Shown piece by piece: positions 53,900 to 62,041 of a stretch of 64,000 bases of DNA (the first letter of the stretch is position 1; each line of letters opens with the position of its first letter). The DNA is from Vreelandella titanicae BH1. GTDB lineage: Bacteria > Pseudomonadota > Gammaproteobacteria > Pseudomonadales > Halomonadaceae. The position numbers and the translations under genes are program-made. The stretch spans positions 434,006-498,005 of the forward strand of contig NZ_AOPO01000002.1 in NCBI RefSeq assembly GCF_000336575.1, read 5' to 3'. Below the pieces are notes generated by a model. It searched no databases. It had not been told where the DNA came from and worked only from the letters and a program-made list of their open reading frames with translations.

Positions 53900-53913
53900 T
53901 TGATCTGTGGCAA
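53900..53913 (+). promoter_or_regulatory. Possible FNR/DNR-type box upstream of norC
   Basis: TTGAT-CTGT-GGCAA, one base from the TTGAT-N4-GTCAA form used by DNR-type regulators; about 118 bases before the norC start. The surrounding gap 53577-54031 otherwise holds only the YIP1 operator and the NsrR-like site. Confidence 0.45.
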
Positions 53914-53941
53914 TGTTGCTAGGGGAATTCTTCTGCTAACC

Positions 53942-53968
53942 TTAAAATGTAAATAATATACATCTTAA
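53942..53968 (+). promoter_or_regulatory. NsrR-type palindrome upstream of norC
   Basis: TTAAAATGTA-N7-TACATCTTAA: ten-base arms with one mismatch. The core ATGTA-N7-TACAT has the spacing of the NsrR consensus, ATGYA-N7-TRCAT. About 64 bases upstream of the norC start. Confidence 0.6.
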
Positions 53969-54031
53969 TAAATGCATGCCTTTTGGCTTCCCAGCCTAAG
54001 GTCGGATCTGACTAGCAAGGGAGTATGGCTT

Positions 54032-54484
54032 ATGGCTGATGGTCTCACTAAATCAGCGGCCCGCAATATTTTCTACGGTGGTTCGCTGTTCTTCTTCCTG
54101 CTATTTGCCGCGCTAACGGCTCATAGTCATTGGTACATGGTCAATGTCTCCACGGACAGCGAAGGCCTCACGGATTCTGTTAAGCATGGCAAAGAAGTGT
54201 GGGAAAAAAACATGTGTATCAATTGCCATAGCATTATGGGGGAGGGTGCTTATTTCGCTCCTGAACTGGGTAACGTCTGGGAACGCTATGGAGGCCATGA
54301 AAATCCTGAGGCTGCCCGATCGGGTATTAATGCCTGGATCCGCGCCCAGCCATTGGGGATAGAGGGTCGTCGTCAAATGCCAGCGTATGACTTTAGCGAA
54401 GAGGATATGAACTCGCTAATTGACTTTCTCGAATGGACCGATGGTATCGACAACCAGGACTGGCCCCCACATCCCGCTGGCTGA
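54032..54484 (+). CDS. norC: Nitric oxide reductase cytochrome c subunit NorC
   Basis: 150 residues from ATG 54032 (RBS AAGGAG); an upstream in-frame ATG is not used. One N-terminal membrane anchor (about 15-33, 'FYGGSLFFFLLFAALTAH'), then the haem c site 'CINCH' (about 62-66) and the Met ligand in 'RQMPAYDF'. Electron entry subunit of the cNOR complex. It begins norCBQD, behind an NsrR-like site. Confidence 0.96.
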   Translation: MADGLTKSAARNIFYGGSLFFFLLFAALTAHSHWYMVNVSTDSEGLTDSVKHGKEVWEKNMCINCHSIMGEGAYFAPELGNVWERYGGHENPEAARSGINAWIRAQPLGIEGRRQMPAYDFSEEDMNSLIDFLEWTDGIDNQDWPPHPAG

Positions 54485-54522
54485 AGCTACCAGCCGAAGG
54501 ATGAATCAAGGAGAACCGTACA

Positions 54523-55878
54523 ATGAAATATGAAACCCAGAAGGTTGCTTTACCCTTTTTTATGGTGGCCATGGCGCTATTTACGCTACAAATAGTCTTC
54601 GGACTACTGGCCGCCACCGTCTATGCTTGGCCCAACTTTATGGCCGAAGTGATGCCCTTTCATATCATGCGTGTCAGCCATACCAATCTGTTGATTGTGT
54701 GGCTGCTAATCGGTTTTATGGGCTGTACCTACTATCTGATGCCAGAGGAAGCCGAGCGGGAAATTCATAGTCCCAATCTGGCGTATATCCAGCTGGCGAT
54801 CTTTGCTTTTGCTGGCGTCGCTGCTCTGGTCGGCTACCAGTTCGGTATCCATGAAGGGCGCGAGTTTCTTGAGCAACCGTTCTGGGTGAAAATACTCATC
54901 ACCATTTCTTTTCTAATGTTTCTTTTCAATACCAGCATGACGCTGCTCAAGGGCCGCAAGACCGCTATCAATCTGGTGTTAATGCTGGGGCTCTGGCTAG
55001 CGGCAGTATTTTGGTTATTCGCTTTCTACAACCCGACCAATCTAGCGGTGGATAAACTCTACTGGTGGTGGGTGGTGCACCTCTGGGTGGAAGGCGTATG
55101 GGAATTGATCATGGCTTCCTTGCTGGGTTACCTGCTGATCAAAATGACCGGTGTGGATCGCGAAGTGATCGAAAAATGGCTCTATATCATTGTTGGATTG
55201 GCACTGTTCTCCGGCCTGCTGGGCACCGGGCACCACTACTACTGGATTGGCGCACCTGGCTACTGGCAGCCCATCGGCAGTATCTTCTCGACGCTTGAAG
55301 TGGCGCCTTTCTTCGCCATGGTGGTATTCGCCTTTACCATGTTCTGGAAGGGCAGTCGTAACCATCCTAATAAAGCGGCCATGCTATGGGCCTTAGGCTG
55401 CCCAACCATTGCCTTTTTCGGCGCTGGTGTGTGGGGCTTTATGCATACCCTCTCGTTCGTGAATTACTACAGCCATGGCACTCAGGTAACCGCCGCTCAT
55501 GGCCATCTAGCTTTCTATGGTGCTTATGTGATGCTGATTCTTGGCGTGATTACCTACGCCATGCCGCAGATCCGCCGTGTGCAGCCTTATAACCAAGTGC
55601 TGAACATGTGGGGCTTCTGGATCGTCACCAGTGCCATGTGCTTCATGACGTTTACCCTGACCTTCGCCGGGGTCGTGCAGACTCACTTACAGCGCGTCCT
55701 GGGCATGAATTACATGGAAGTGCAGGATCAATTAGGCCTGTTCTACATCATGCGTCTGGGCGCTGGTGTGGCCGTGGCAGTGGGGGCGATCATGTTGCTC
55801 TACTCCTTCTTCGGGCCCGCCCGAGAGCAGGTGCCAGCCGGCGGCACACAAATTACAGCTGGGGCAGGCTCGGCCTGA
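54523..55878 (+). CDS. norB: Nitric oxide reductase catalytic subunit NorB
   Basis: 451 residues with about 12 membrane helices. Haem and FeB histidine ligands are seen in 'VVHLWVEGVWELI' (His and Glu), 'GTGHHYYWIG' (two His) and 'AAHGHLAFYG' (His). These match the haem-copper oxidase-like core of cNOR. It reduces 2 NO to N2O. RBS GGAGAA. A terminator-like hairpin follows before norQ, which may lower the downstream chaperone genes. Confidence 0.97.
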   Translation: MKYETQKVALPFFMVAMALFTLQIVFGLLAATVYAWPNFMAEVMPFHIMRVSHTNLLIVWLLIGFMGCTYYLMPEEAEREIHSPNLAYIQLAIFAFAGVAALVGYQFGIHEGREFLEQPFWVKILITISFLMFLFNTSMTLLKGRKTAINLVLMLGLWLAAVFWLFAFYNPTNLAVDKLYWWWVVHLWVEGVWELIMASLLGYLLIKMTGVDREVIEKWLYIIVGLALFSGLLGTGHHYYWIGAPGYWQPIGSIFSTLEVAPFFAMVVFAFTMFWKGSRNHPNKAAMLWALGCPTIAFFGAGVWGFMHTLSFVNYYSHGTQVTAAHGHLAFYGAYVMLILGVITYAMPQIRRVQPYNQVLNMWGFWIVTSAMCFMTFTLTFAGVVQTHLQRVLGMNYMEVQDQLGLFYIMRLGAGVAVAVGAIMLLYSFFGPAREQVPAGGTQITAGAGSA

Positions 55879-55882
55879 ACTT

Positions 55883-55905
55883 AACGGCCCTGCGGGGCCG
55901 TTTTT
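55883..55905 (+). terminator. Attenuator-like terminator between norB and norQ
   Basis: aacggccc / gggccgtt stem with a short loop, then five T. norQ and norD continue in the same direction, so read-through is expected. Confidence 0.75.
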
Positions 55906-55906
55906 G

Positions 55907-55931
55907 CTTTCTTTCTTTATTTATTTATTTT
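55907..55931 (+). repeat. Short tandem tetranucleotides (CTTT)3(ATTT)3 upstream of norQ
   Basis: Directly after the terminator, 20 bases before the norQ start codon. Copy changes could alter the leader, although the run is short. Confidence 0.6.
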
Positions 55932-55950
55932 CCGGCAATGGAGTCTTCCC

Positions 55951-56763
55951 ATGCCTCTTTCTTCTGTCGCTAATCCTATCGATGAGCGTGAAATACCTTT
56001 CTACGAGAATGTCGGCAACGAATGCGCTATGTTTGAGCACGCCTTTCGTCAACGTTTGCCGCTGTTACTTAAAGGCCCCACCGGGTGTGGTAAAACACGT
56101 TTTGTTAGCCATATGGCCGCGAAGCTGGGCCGTCCGCTATTCACTATTTCATGTCACGACGATCTGACTTCAGCCGACCTTACAGGCCGCTATCTATTGC
56201 AGGGCGGTGAGACCCGCTGGGTCGATGGCCCGCTTACTCGAGCAGTGCGCGAAGGGGGGATCTGCTATCTCGATGAGGTGGTGGAGGCGCGTAAAGATGT
56301 CACCGTGGTGCTTCACCCGCTGACCGATGACCGCCGACTACTGCCGTTGGAACGTACCGGGGAACTGCTCGAAGCGCCGGATGACTTCATGCTGGTAGTG
56401 TCTTATAACCCTGGCTATCAGCATATTCTCAAATCGCTTAAACCGAGTACCCGCCAGCGCTTCCTGGCCATGTCATTTGATTTTCCACCACCCAAAGTCG
56501 AGCGCGATATTGTCGCGCGGGAGAGTGGTTTGCCCGGTGAGCAGTGCGCCGCGCTGGTCAATCTTGCCGCCAGCCTGCGGGCCATGAAGGGGCAGGATTT
56601 AGAAGAGGGTGTTTCTACTCGCCTATTGGTTTACTGCGCTACCCTGATTGCCGCCGGGGTGCCCATTTTGGAAGCTGCCCGGGCTACCTTAGTGGAGCCG
56701 CTGAGTGATGACGCAGATGTTCAGGAAGGGCTGATGGAAGCCATTCAAGCAACCTTTGGGTGA
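55951..56763 (+). CDS. norQ: NorQ (CbbQ/NirQ/NorQ) MoxR-type AAA+ chaperone
   Basis: 270 residues, RBS TGGAG. Walker A 'GPTGCGKT' (about 40-47), Walker B with 'ICYLDEVVEAR' (about 105), sensor 'VVSYNPGYQ'. CbbQ_C-type end. It works with NorD (VWA) to insert or activate the FeB metal of NorB. norD follows 9 bases downstream. Confidence 0.96.
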   Translation: MPLSSVANPIDEREIPFYENVGNECAMFEHAFRQRLPLLLKGPTGCGKTRFVSHMAAKLGRPLFTISCHDDLTSADLTGRYLLQGGETRWVDGPLTRAVREGGICYLDEVVEARKDVTVVLHPLTDDRRLLPLERTGELLEAPDDFMLVVSYNPGYQHILKSLKPSTRQRFLAMSFDFPPPKVERDIVARESGLPGEQCAALVNLAASLRAMKGQDLEEGVSTRLLVYCATLIAAGVPILEAARATLVEPLSDDADVQEGLMEAIQATFG

Positions 56764-56772
56764 GGGCACGGC

Positions 56773-58716
56773 ATGCTTGATTTTCTTGAAGTCGAGGAGT
56801 TTGTAGGCCGCCATTGGCACCGTTGGGCTTCCAGTGCGGCAAGTTACCCTGACCATCCCGAAGCCGCAGTGCGTCTTGAAACGCTGCGGCCCATGCTCGG
56901 CGTCTTTTTCCGCGCCGGAGGTGGCGAGGCGGGTATCGATGTTGCTGCTATTGCGGGGCGTAATTCGTCGCATCGCTTATCCTTACGCCAAAGGCTTGGG
57001 CTTGATGAGGAGGTGCTCGATCAAGCACGCCGTGACGAAGAAAGCCTGTTGTTACCGCCACGCATTGCCTTGTTCGCCGAGGCTTCCTTGAACCGGGACC
57101 TCTACCTTTGGCTGGTAGCGTACCTGGCGGCGACCCAGCATGTGCACGTCGTCGAAGATCCGCTACAGCAAGACCTTCTCCAGCTGCGTGAAGTAAACCG
57201 GGCGACTCGGGCAGTGTTGGCCCATTTCCCTGGGCTCGCTCAGCGCCACGCCAGATTATGTCAGGCATTGCTGGCCATTCGCCCCCAGCGCAAGCGCTTG
57301 CCGCCGATGGAAGCAGCGCTTGAATCCGTTCTCTGTGCCCAGCTGGGAGAAACGCCGCCCGAGGCTGGCTGGGCCGAAGTGATGCATATCGCCATCCTCG
57401 ACGAGACCCTGTCTTTGGACAATTTTCATGCGCCGCATGGATACCGGCCGCCACTTCCGGTGCCGCTATGGGGGCAAGCCGTTGCCCTGGGTACCCATAA
57501 GAAAGCACGAACCGAGCAGGAAGATGATGAGGCACCGGTCGCAGGGAAGAATTCACTACAAGATGATCATGGTAAACGTAAGGCTGACCGGCGCGAGCAG
57601 GATCAGGCCGACCGCGATGACTCTTTAATGCTCAATGCATCCGAAAAGATGCTTTCCTGGGCCGAAATGGTCAATCTCAATCGTCATGTAGAGGATGAAG
57701 ACGATGATGAGGCCAAACAGGCGGCCGATCAGATTGATGAAATTGTGCTCAGTGCTAACCGTAAGAAGGCGGCTTCCAAGCTAAAGCTTGATCTTGATCT
57801 GGCGCCGGGTGAGGTGAGTGGGGGAAGGCTGCGTGGGCGCCATACCTATCCGGAATGGAATCATCGTAAGCAAATCTATATGCCTGACCACTGTGTGGTA
57901 CTCAGCGATGTCCAGAGCGAGGAGGGGGAGAACTGGCAGCCGGATGAAACGACAAAACGGCGCATTCGACGAGTCCGACGCGAGTTTGAAGCACTTAGGC
58001 CGCGTCGTGAGACGCTACGTGGCCAGCTGGATGGCAGCGAGCTGGATATGGACGCCGTCATTCGCTCCCGCTGTGATCTGGCGGCGACCGGTGAAGCCAG
58101 CGACCGTCTCTATCAAGCTAGCCGTACCCAGGCGAGGGATTTGGCGGTTTCGATCCTGGTCGATGTATCCCTTTCCACTGAGGCCTGGCTGGAAGACCGG
58201 CGAGTGCTGGATGTGGCTAAAGAAGCGCTGCTGGTATTGGGGCACGGCCTTGCGGGGTGCGGCGATGACTATGCCATTCACAGCTTTACCTCCCACCGTC
58301 GTCACCGTGTTTGGGTCAATACGCTTAAAAGTTTCGATGAGCCAATGGGCGAGCGGGTGTCACGGCGGATCGCAGCGCTCAAACCAGGCCACTACACGCG
58401 TATGGGGCCCGCTATTCGGCACCTTTCCCAAGCGCTTGCCAAACGGCCCAATCGGCACCGGTTGCTGCTACTTCTGACCGACGGTAAGCCTAACGATACC
58501 GACTATTATGAAGGGCGCTATGGTATAGAGGATACGCGCAAAGCGGTACTTGAAGCGCGACGGGAAGAAGTGCGCGTGTTCGGGGTAACGATTGACCGGG
58601 AGGCGGGGCGCTATATTCCTCATCTGTTTGGGCGAGGGGGTTATGCCATTGTCCAGCGTCCGGAGCATCTCGCCTTGGCGCTGCCGAGTATCTACCGCCA
58701 GATTGTTGCTTCCTAA
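56773..58716 (+). CDS. norD: NorD VWA-domain activation protein
   Basis: 647 residues. Soluble. The VWA domain in the C-terminal 200 residues has the MIDAS 'VDVSLSTEA' (DxSxS, about 466-474) and a 'TDGKPND' metal-binding loop. A central acidic Asp/Glu-rich stretch (about 240-330) separates it from the N-terminal helical part, typical of NorD. The partner is the NorQ ATPase. Confidence 0.95.
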   Translation: MLDFLEVEEFVGRHWHRWASSAASYPDHPEAAVRLETLRPMLGVFFRAGGGEAGIDVAAIAGRNSSHRLSLRQRLGLDEEVLDQARRDEESLLLPPRIALFAEASLNRDLYLWLVAYLAATQHVHVVEDPLQQDLLQLREVNRATRAVLAHFPGLAQRHARLCQALLAIRPQRKRLPPMEAALESVLCAQLGETPPEAGWAEVMHIAILDETLSLDNFHAPHGYRPPLPVPLWGQAVALGTHKKARTEQEDDEAPVAGKNSLQDDHGKRKADRREQDQADRDDSLMLNASEKMLSWAEMVNLNRHVEDEDDDEAKQAADQIDEIVLSANRKKAASKLKLDLDLAPGEVSGGRLRGRHTYPEWNHRKQIYMPDHCVVLSDVQSEEGENWQPDETTKRRIRRVRREFEALRPRRETLRGQLDGSELDMDAVIRSRCDLAATGEASDRLYQASRTQARDLAVSILVDVSLSTEAWLEDRRVLDVAKEALLVLGHGLAGCGDDYAIHSFTSHRRHRVWVNTLKSFDEPMGERVSRRIAALKPGHYTRMGPAIRHLSQALAKRPNRHRLLLLLTDGKPNDTDYYEGRYGIEDTRKAVLEARREEVRVFGVTIDREAGRYIPHLFGRGGYAIVQRPEHLALALPSIYRQIVAS

Positions 58717-58727
58717 GGAGGTTATCT

Positions 58728-58925
58728 ATGGTGCGCTTGCGCTTCGTAGCGGCGATTAGTCTGTGGTCTTTGGTCGCTTTAGGGATAGTCGTGCCGCTGG
58801 TATGGCTTATCAATAACCGAGATTGGGGCGTGGCGCTGATGTTGCTGGTTCCCTTTATCGTTTATGGTTTGATGCGGTTGGGTCGGTCGCTGGAAGCCTG
58901 GGCAAACGCCGCGCAGCGGCCTTGA
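58728..58925 (+). CDS. Small two-TM membrane protein after norD
   Basis: 65 residues, strong RBS (AAGGAGG). Two membrane segments (about 5-28 and 33-50). Begins 11 bases after norD, so it is translated from the nor transcript. No family recognised. It may assist NOR assembly; that is inferred from position alone. Confidence 0.65.
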   Translation: MVRLRFVAAISLWSLVALGIVVPLVWLINNRDWGVALMLLVPFIVYGLMRLGRSLEAWANAAQRP

Positions 58926-58965
58926 GGTACTGATTCCGCACTTCGCTAAATCCAATCCTGTGAGG

Positions 58966-59268
58966 CTACCCCACTAAATGAAAGCGACCGGCCAGGTAGC
59001 CCGCGGCAATCAGCGTTAACGTTAATAGTGTCAGGGCAATGAAAACTCCCTTCCAGGCTGGGGTCGCGGCGCGCAAGTTTAAATAGACCATGAGCACACA
59101 GTGGGCTTTGAACCCCGTCGCCATCATTATCATGGCGGCTGACCATAGGGGAAGCACCTGCCAGTCGGTGGTCTGATCTAGCCGAGCGGAAACCATGGAA
59201 ACCAGGGTCAGCGCCATTAATACGCCCCAAGTAATCAGTAAACGTCGTGTACCGGGCAGTGCCCTCAT
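58966..59268 (-). CDS. norF: NorF-like protein (cytochrome c oxidase subunit IV-like)
   Basis: 100 residues, three membrane segments, RBS TGAGGAAAC. 'TRRLLITWGVLMALTLVSM' and 'LMVYLNLRAATPAWKGVFIALTL' fit the small COX4-like NorF proteins, which accompany NorE and help NO reductase production. It is convergent with the norCBQD run. It follows norE on the minus strand by 15 bases, suggesting a norEF operon. Confidence 0.8.
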   Translation of the reverse strand: MRALPGTRRLLITWGVLMALTLVSMVSARLDQTTDWQVLPLWSAAMIMMATGFKAHCVLMVYLNLRAATPAWKGVFIALTLLTLTLIAAGYLAGRFHLVG

Positions 59269-59283
59269 TGTTTCCTCACAAAA

Positions 59284-59849
59284 TTATCTGAGCAGATAAA
59301 TCAGTGGATAAAGCAGGATCCAAATCAAGTCCACCATATGCCAGAAGGCTGCCGCCGTTTCTACGTTCTCGGTGGAGGTGCGCCAGCTCACTAAGCCTAG
59401 TAGCGCTAAGCCGAACACAACGTGAGCAAAATGGAAGGCGGTTAAACCATAGTAAAAACCAAAAAAACGTTCGTTTCTGGCGTTATTCCAGCGGCAAACT
59501 TACTTGTATACTCAAAAACCTTAATGAGACAGAACAGTAGGCCCAACAGTATAGCGGCGCCTAACCACTGTCGGCTGCGCTGTATGCGCTTAGCGCTTAT
59601 CGCCTCAACGGCAAAGGCTACAAAAAGCCCACTGGTCAAGAGCACCAGGGTATTGAGGCCGCCCAGCACCGGGTCAAGCTGATGTTGGGATTCATTGAAT
59701 AGTGCAGGGTCAAGGGCGCGTTGACCGGCATAGAGCGCAAAGAAGGCGGTGAAAACCAGCATTTCGCTCAGTATCAATACCCACATCAGTGGATTGCCAG
59801 GTAGCGCTGAAAGCGGCCCCCAGCCGGGATTGGGCAGGTCGTGCCTCAT
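59284..59849 (-). pseudogene. norE: norE (cytochrome c oxidase subunit III-like) with a frameshift in a T-run
   Basis: From ATG 59849 (RBS TGGAGT; ATG 59894 is also in frame) the first frame gives three membrane helices and 'GITPETNV', then a premature stop after 'FTMV'. One frame over, starting at the same run, the text continues 'FFGFYYGLTAFHFAHVVFGLA' to a natural end 'LIYLLR'. The run on the minus strand has seven T; eight T would restore the normal NorE frame. So one base is missing, either by mutation, sequencing error or a slippage-prone tract. Confidence 0.85.
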
Positions 59850-59911
59850 TAATACTCCACTCGGTAAGCGTTGTGCCGAGGTATCAGGGCTCATTAGTTT
59901 TCGTCAATATA

Positions 59912-59937
59912 TTAAGTGCATTTTAAATACATGTTAA
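59912..59937. promoter_or_regulatory. NsrR-type palindrome upstream of norE
   Basis: GTGCA-TTTTAAA-TACAT, one base from the ATGYA-N7-TRCAT consensus, flanked by TTAA on the left and GTTAA on the right. Confidence 0.6.
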
Positions 59938-59960
59938 TTTTGGTGCAATATTTCTTTTAT

Positions 59961-59974
59961 TTGACACGCGTCAC
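59961..59974. promoter_or_regulatory. Weak FNR/DNR-like site before ubiT
   Basis: TTGAC-ACGC-GTCAC; two mismatches to TTGAT-N4-ATCAA-type sites. About 80 bases before the ubiT start. Confidence 0.3.
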
Positions 59975-60050
59975 TACCCAGCGCCACGGCAACGCTTAGC
60001 ATCAGTGGCCTAGTGTTTGCCGATGATGCCTTTACTTCGGAGTGACTGTT

Positions 60051-60548
60051 ATGTCATTGCTGTCTTTACCTTTTTCCATGCCCTCTTTTTCAATTTCCCC
60101 TCCTATAACGCCTAGCCATTTGATACGTCTCCTTGATCCACGGGTACCGTTTACAATTAAGCAACGTATAGTCGAGCCTTTACTCAACCGTACTTTTGCT
60201 ATGCCGCTTGCTGAGGGGGAATTCGATGCTTTGGAAGGTCGGCGCATTAGTCTCACCATCGCCGATTTAGGTGTGACGCTAAGTCTGACGCTTGAATCCC
60301 AGCGCTTGATATTATGTCGCGAGAAAGGCGAGGCAACCATTCGGGGAGGTTGGCGGGAATTCTTGTGCCTTGCCACGCGCCGCGAAGATCCCGACAGCCT
60401 GTTTTTCCAGCGTCGCTTAATCATTGAAGGGGATACAGAGCTGGGGTTGACGCTCAAAAATCTACTTGACGGTTGCGAGGAAGGCCTTGCACAAGGGCGT
60501 GTGGGGGAACTGTTGTTGGGGCTGGAGCGTTTGGTACGTAAAGAGTGA
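60051..60548 (+). CDS. ubiT: UbiT-like SCP2-domain protein, anaerobic ubiquinone synthesis
   Basis: 165 residues from ATG 60051 (RBS CGGAG). SCP2 sterol-binding fold: 'AEGEFDALEGRRISLTIADLGVTLSLTL', and the hallmark 'RREDPDSLFFQRRLIIEGDTELGLTLKNLLD'. This matches UbiT (YhbT) of E. coli, which carries ubiquinone precursors for oxygen-independent hydroxylation together with UbiU/UbiV. No ubiU or ubiV is visible in this window. Its place in the NO-reduction cluster fits a need for ubiquinone during denitrification. Confidence 0.88.
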   Translation: MSLLSLPFSMPSFSISPPITPSHLIRLLDPRVPFTIKQRIVEPLLNRTFAMPLAEGEFDALEGRRISLTIADLGVTLSLTLESQRLILCREKGEATIRGGWREFLCLATRREDPDSLFFQRRLIIEGDTELGLTLKNLLDGCEEGLAQGRVGELLLGLERLVRKE

Positions 60549-60572
60549 CCCAGGCTTCTGAAATGTTCACAA

Positions 60573-60598
60573 GCGGCCTCGGGATATCCCGAGGCCGC
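60573..60598. terminator. Perfect 26-bp palindrome between convergent ubiT and hmp
   Basis: gcggcctcgggat / atcccgaggccgc, without loop. Probable bidirectional terminator. Confidence 0.7.
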
Positions 60599-60604
60599 CC
60601 ATTA

Positions 60605-61777
60605 TTACGCTGCGTCGAGGGGGCGTGAGGGGCCAAAGTGCTCAAAGTGTCGGCGATCCTCGTCGACACCCAGTTCGGACAAAGCGCTGTTAATCGCTGT
60701 CATGAATCCTTGGGGGCCGACGAAATAGCAGCGCGCCTTAAGATCAGGCAGGTAGTGAGCTAATAAGCTGTGGTCGATACGACCAATATGTTCGGCTTCG
60801 TTGCCGCGCTCATGAATACGGACAGCCTTAAGACGTTGAGGATACTCGCTCTTCAGCGCTTCTAATTCGCCTTTAAAGGCCTGGTGGTCGGCATCCAGGG
60901 CAGCGTGTAGGTAGGTGACTTGCCGCCCAAGGGACAAGGCATGTCTTGCCATGGGGAGCAGGGGCGTTTGCCCAACGCCGCCGCTGGCAAGCAGCAGAGG
61001 TTCGTCACCTTCAATCAGCGTGAGGTCACCTGCTGGTGGTAACAGTTCCAAGGTGTCGCCGGGTTGTAAGACATCGTGGAAGTGGCGGCTGACTTGGCCC
61101 TGTTCTTCGCGTTTGATCGAGATTCGATAGCTTTGGCCATTTGGCGTGTCTGAGAGGCTGTAATGCCGATAAACCAGCTCGCCATTAATGGTTAGACGTA
61201 CACCGATATACTGACCTGGCTCATGCTCAGCCACACGACCTCCATCCTCGGGCTCAAGGATAAAAGAGCGAATTAAAGCACTTTCCTGCTGGGTACTGGC
61301 AATCTTGAAACGGCGTGTGCCGCGCCATCCCCCCGGGCGTTGCTCAAACTCACGATAGCGCTGGTCTTCGAGGTCAATTAACAGGGCGGCAAGCTCGTTA
61401 TATAGAGCGCCCCATGCGTCGGCGATTTCCGGGGTGACAGCTTCACCCAGCACTTCGTCAATCGCTGCCAGCAGGCATTCACCGACAATAGGGTACTGCT
61501 CGGGAAGAATGCCTAGCGAGACGTGTTTACTGACCACAACATCCAGAGTAGCACGCGCCTGAGCTGGATTACTGCGTAGTTGCACATAGGCCAACACGGC
61601 GTTGGCCAGGGCACGGGGCTGACCACCGCTTTGCTGATGAACCTCATTAAAGAGCGGCTTAACCTCTGGGTAACGGGTAAACATCAGCGGATAGAAGCGC
61701 TGCGTAATCGCATTCAGGTGTTCGGCCACGACGGGAGCGGTCGCGTTGATCAGCTTTTCTTGCTCATGTGTTAGCAC
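60605..61777 (-). CDS. hmp: Flavohaemoprotein Hmp (NO dioxygenase)
   Basis: 390 residues. N-terminal globin with distal Tyr/Gln and proximal His in 'VVVSKHVSLGI' (about 85), FAD part 'RHYSLSD' (about 205), NAD part 'GGVGQTPLL' (about 268) and the C-terminal 'YFVGPQGFM'. Full length. It turns NO into nitrate with O2. Its start lies 15 bases from a near-palindromic NsrR-like site. Confidence 0.97.
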   Translation of the reverse strand: MLTHEQEKLINATAPVVAEHLNAITQRFYPLMFTRYPEVKPLFNEVHQQSGGQPRALANAVLAYVQLRSNPAQARATLDVVVSKHVSLGILPEQYPIVGECLLAAIDEVLGEAVTPEIADAWGALYNELAALLIDLEDQRYREFEQRPGGWRGTRRFKIASTQQESALIRSFILEPEDGGRVAEHEPGQYIGVRLTINGELVYRHYSLSDTPNGQSYRISIKREEQGQVSRHFHDVLQPGDTLELLPPAGDLTLIEGDEPLLLASGGVGQTPLLPMARHALSLGRQVTYLHAALDADHQAFKGELEALKSEYPQRLKAVRIHERGNEAEHIGRIDHSLLAHYLPDLKARCYFVGPQGFMTAINSALSELGVDEDRRHFEHFGPSRPLDAA

Positions 61778-61791
61778 GGATAATACCTCAA

Positions 61792-61824
61792 GCGTTAAGA
61801 TTCATTACAAATGCATCTTAACGC
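61792..61824. promoter_or_regulatory. NsrR-type palindrome upstream of hmp
   Basis: gcgttaagat (61792-61801) and atcttaacgc (61815-61824) are perfect ten-base arms around a 13-base centre that includes AAATGCA. It lies right before the hmp start. Confidence 0.65.
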
Positions 61825-61955
61825 CAAAAGCGATAAATACCAACCATGCAGGGGCTCTGTTGAGGAGAGGGGCTGCCAGCCATTTGAACAACAAGGCCTG
61901 AACACAATGCAAAAGCGCTTGGTATGGAGTGACGATGAAGCTTATCTGTGTCTAT

Positions 61956-61978
61956 AAGATGCATTTTTGATACTTGTC
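61956..61978. promoter_or_regulatory. NsrR-type site upstream of nnrS
   Basis: AAGATGCATTTTTGATACTTG: ATGCA-N7-TACTT, good left arm and imperfect right arm. About 70 bases before the nnrS start. Confidence 0.5.
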
Positions 61979-62041
61979 ATGGTTTTTGCTATTGGCCTGG
62001 CGCACAATGCAAATCCAAGTAATTCAGTGGGGTATTATGCT

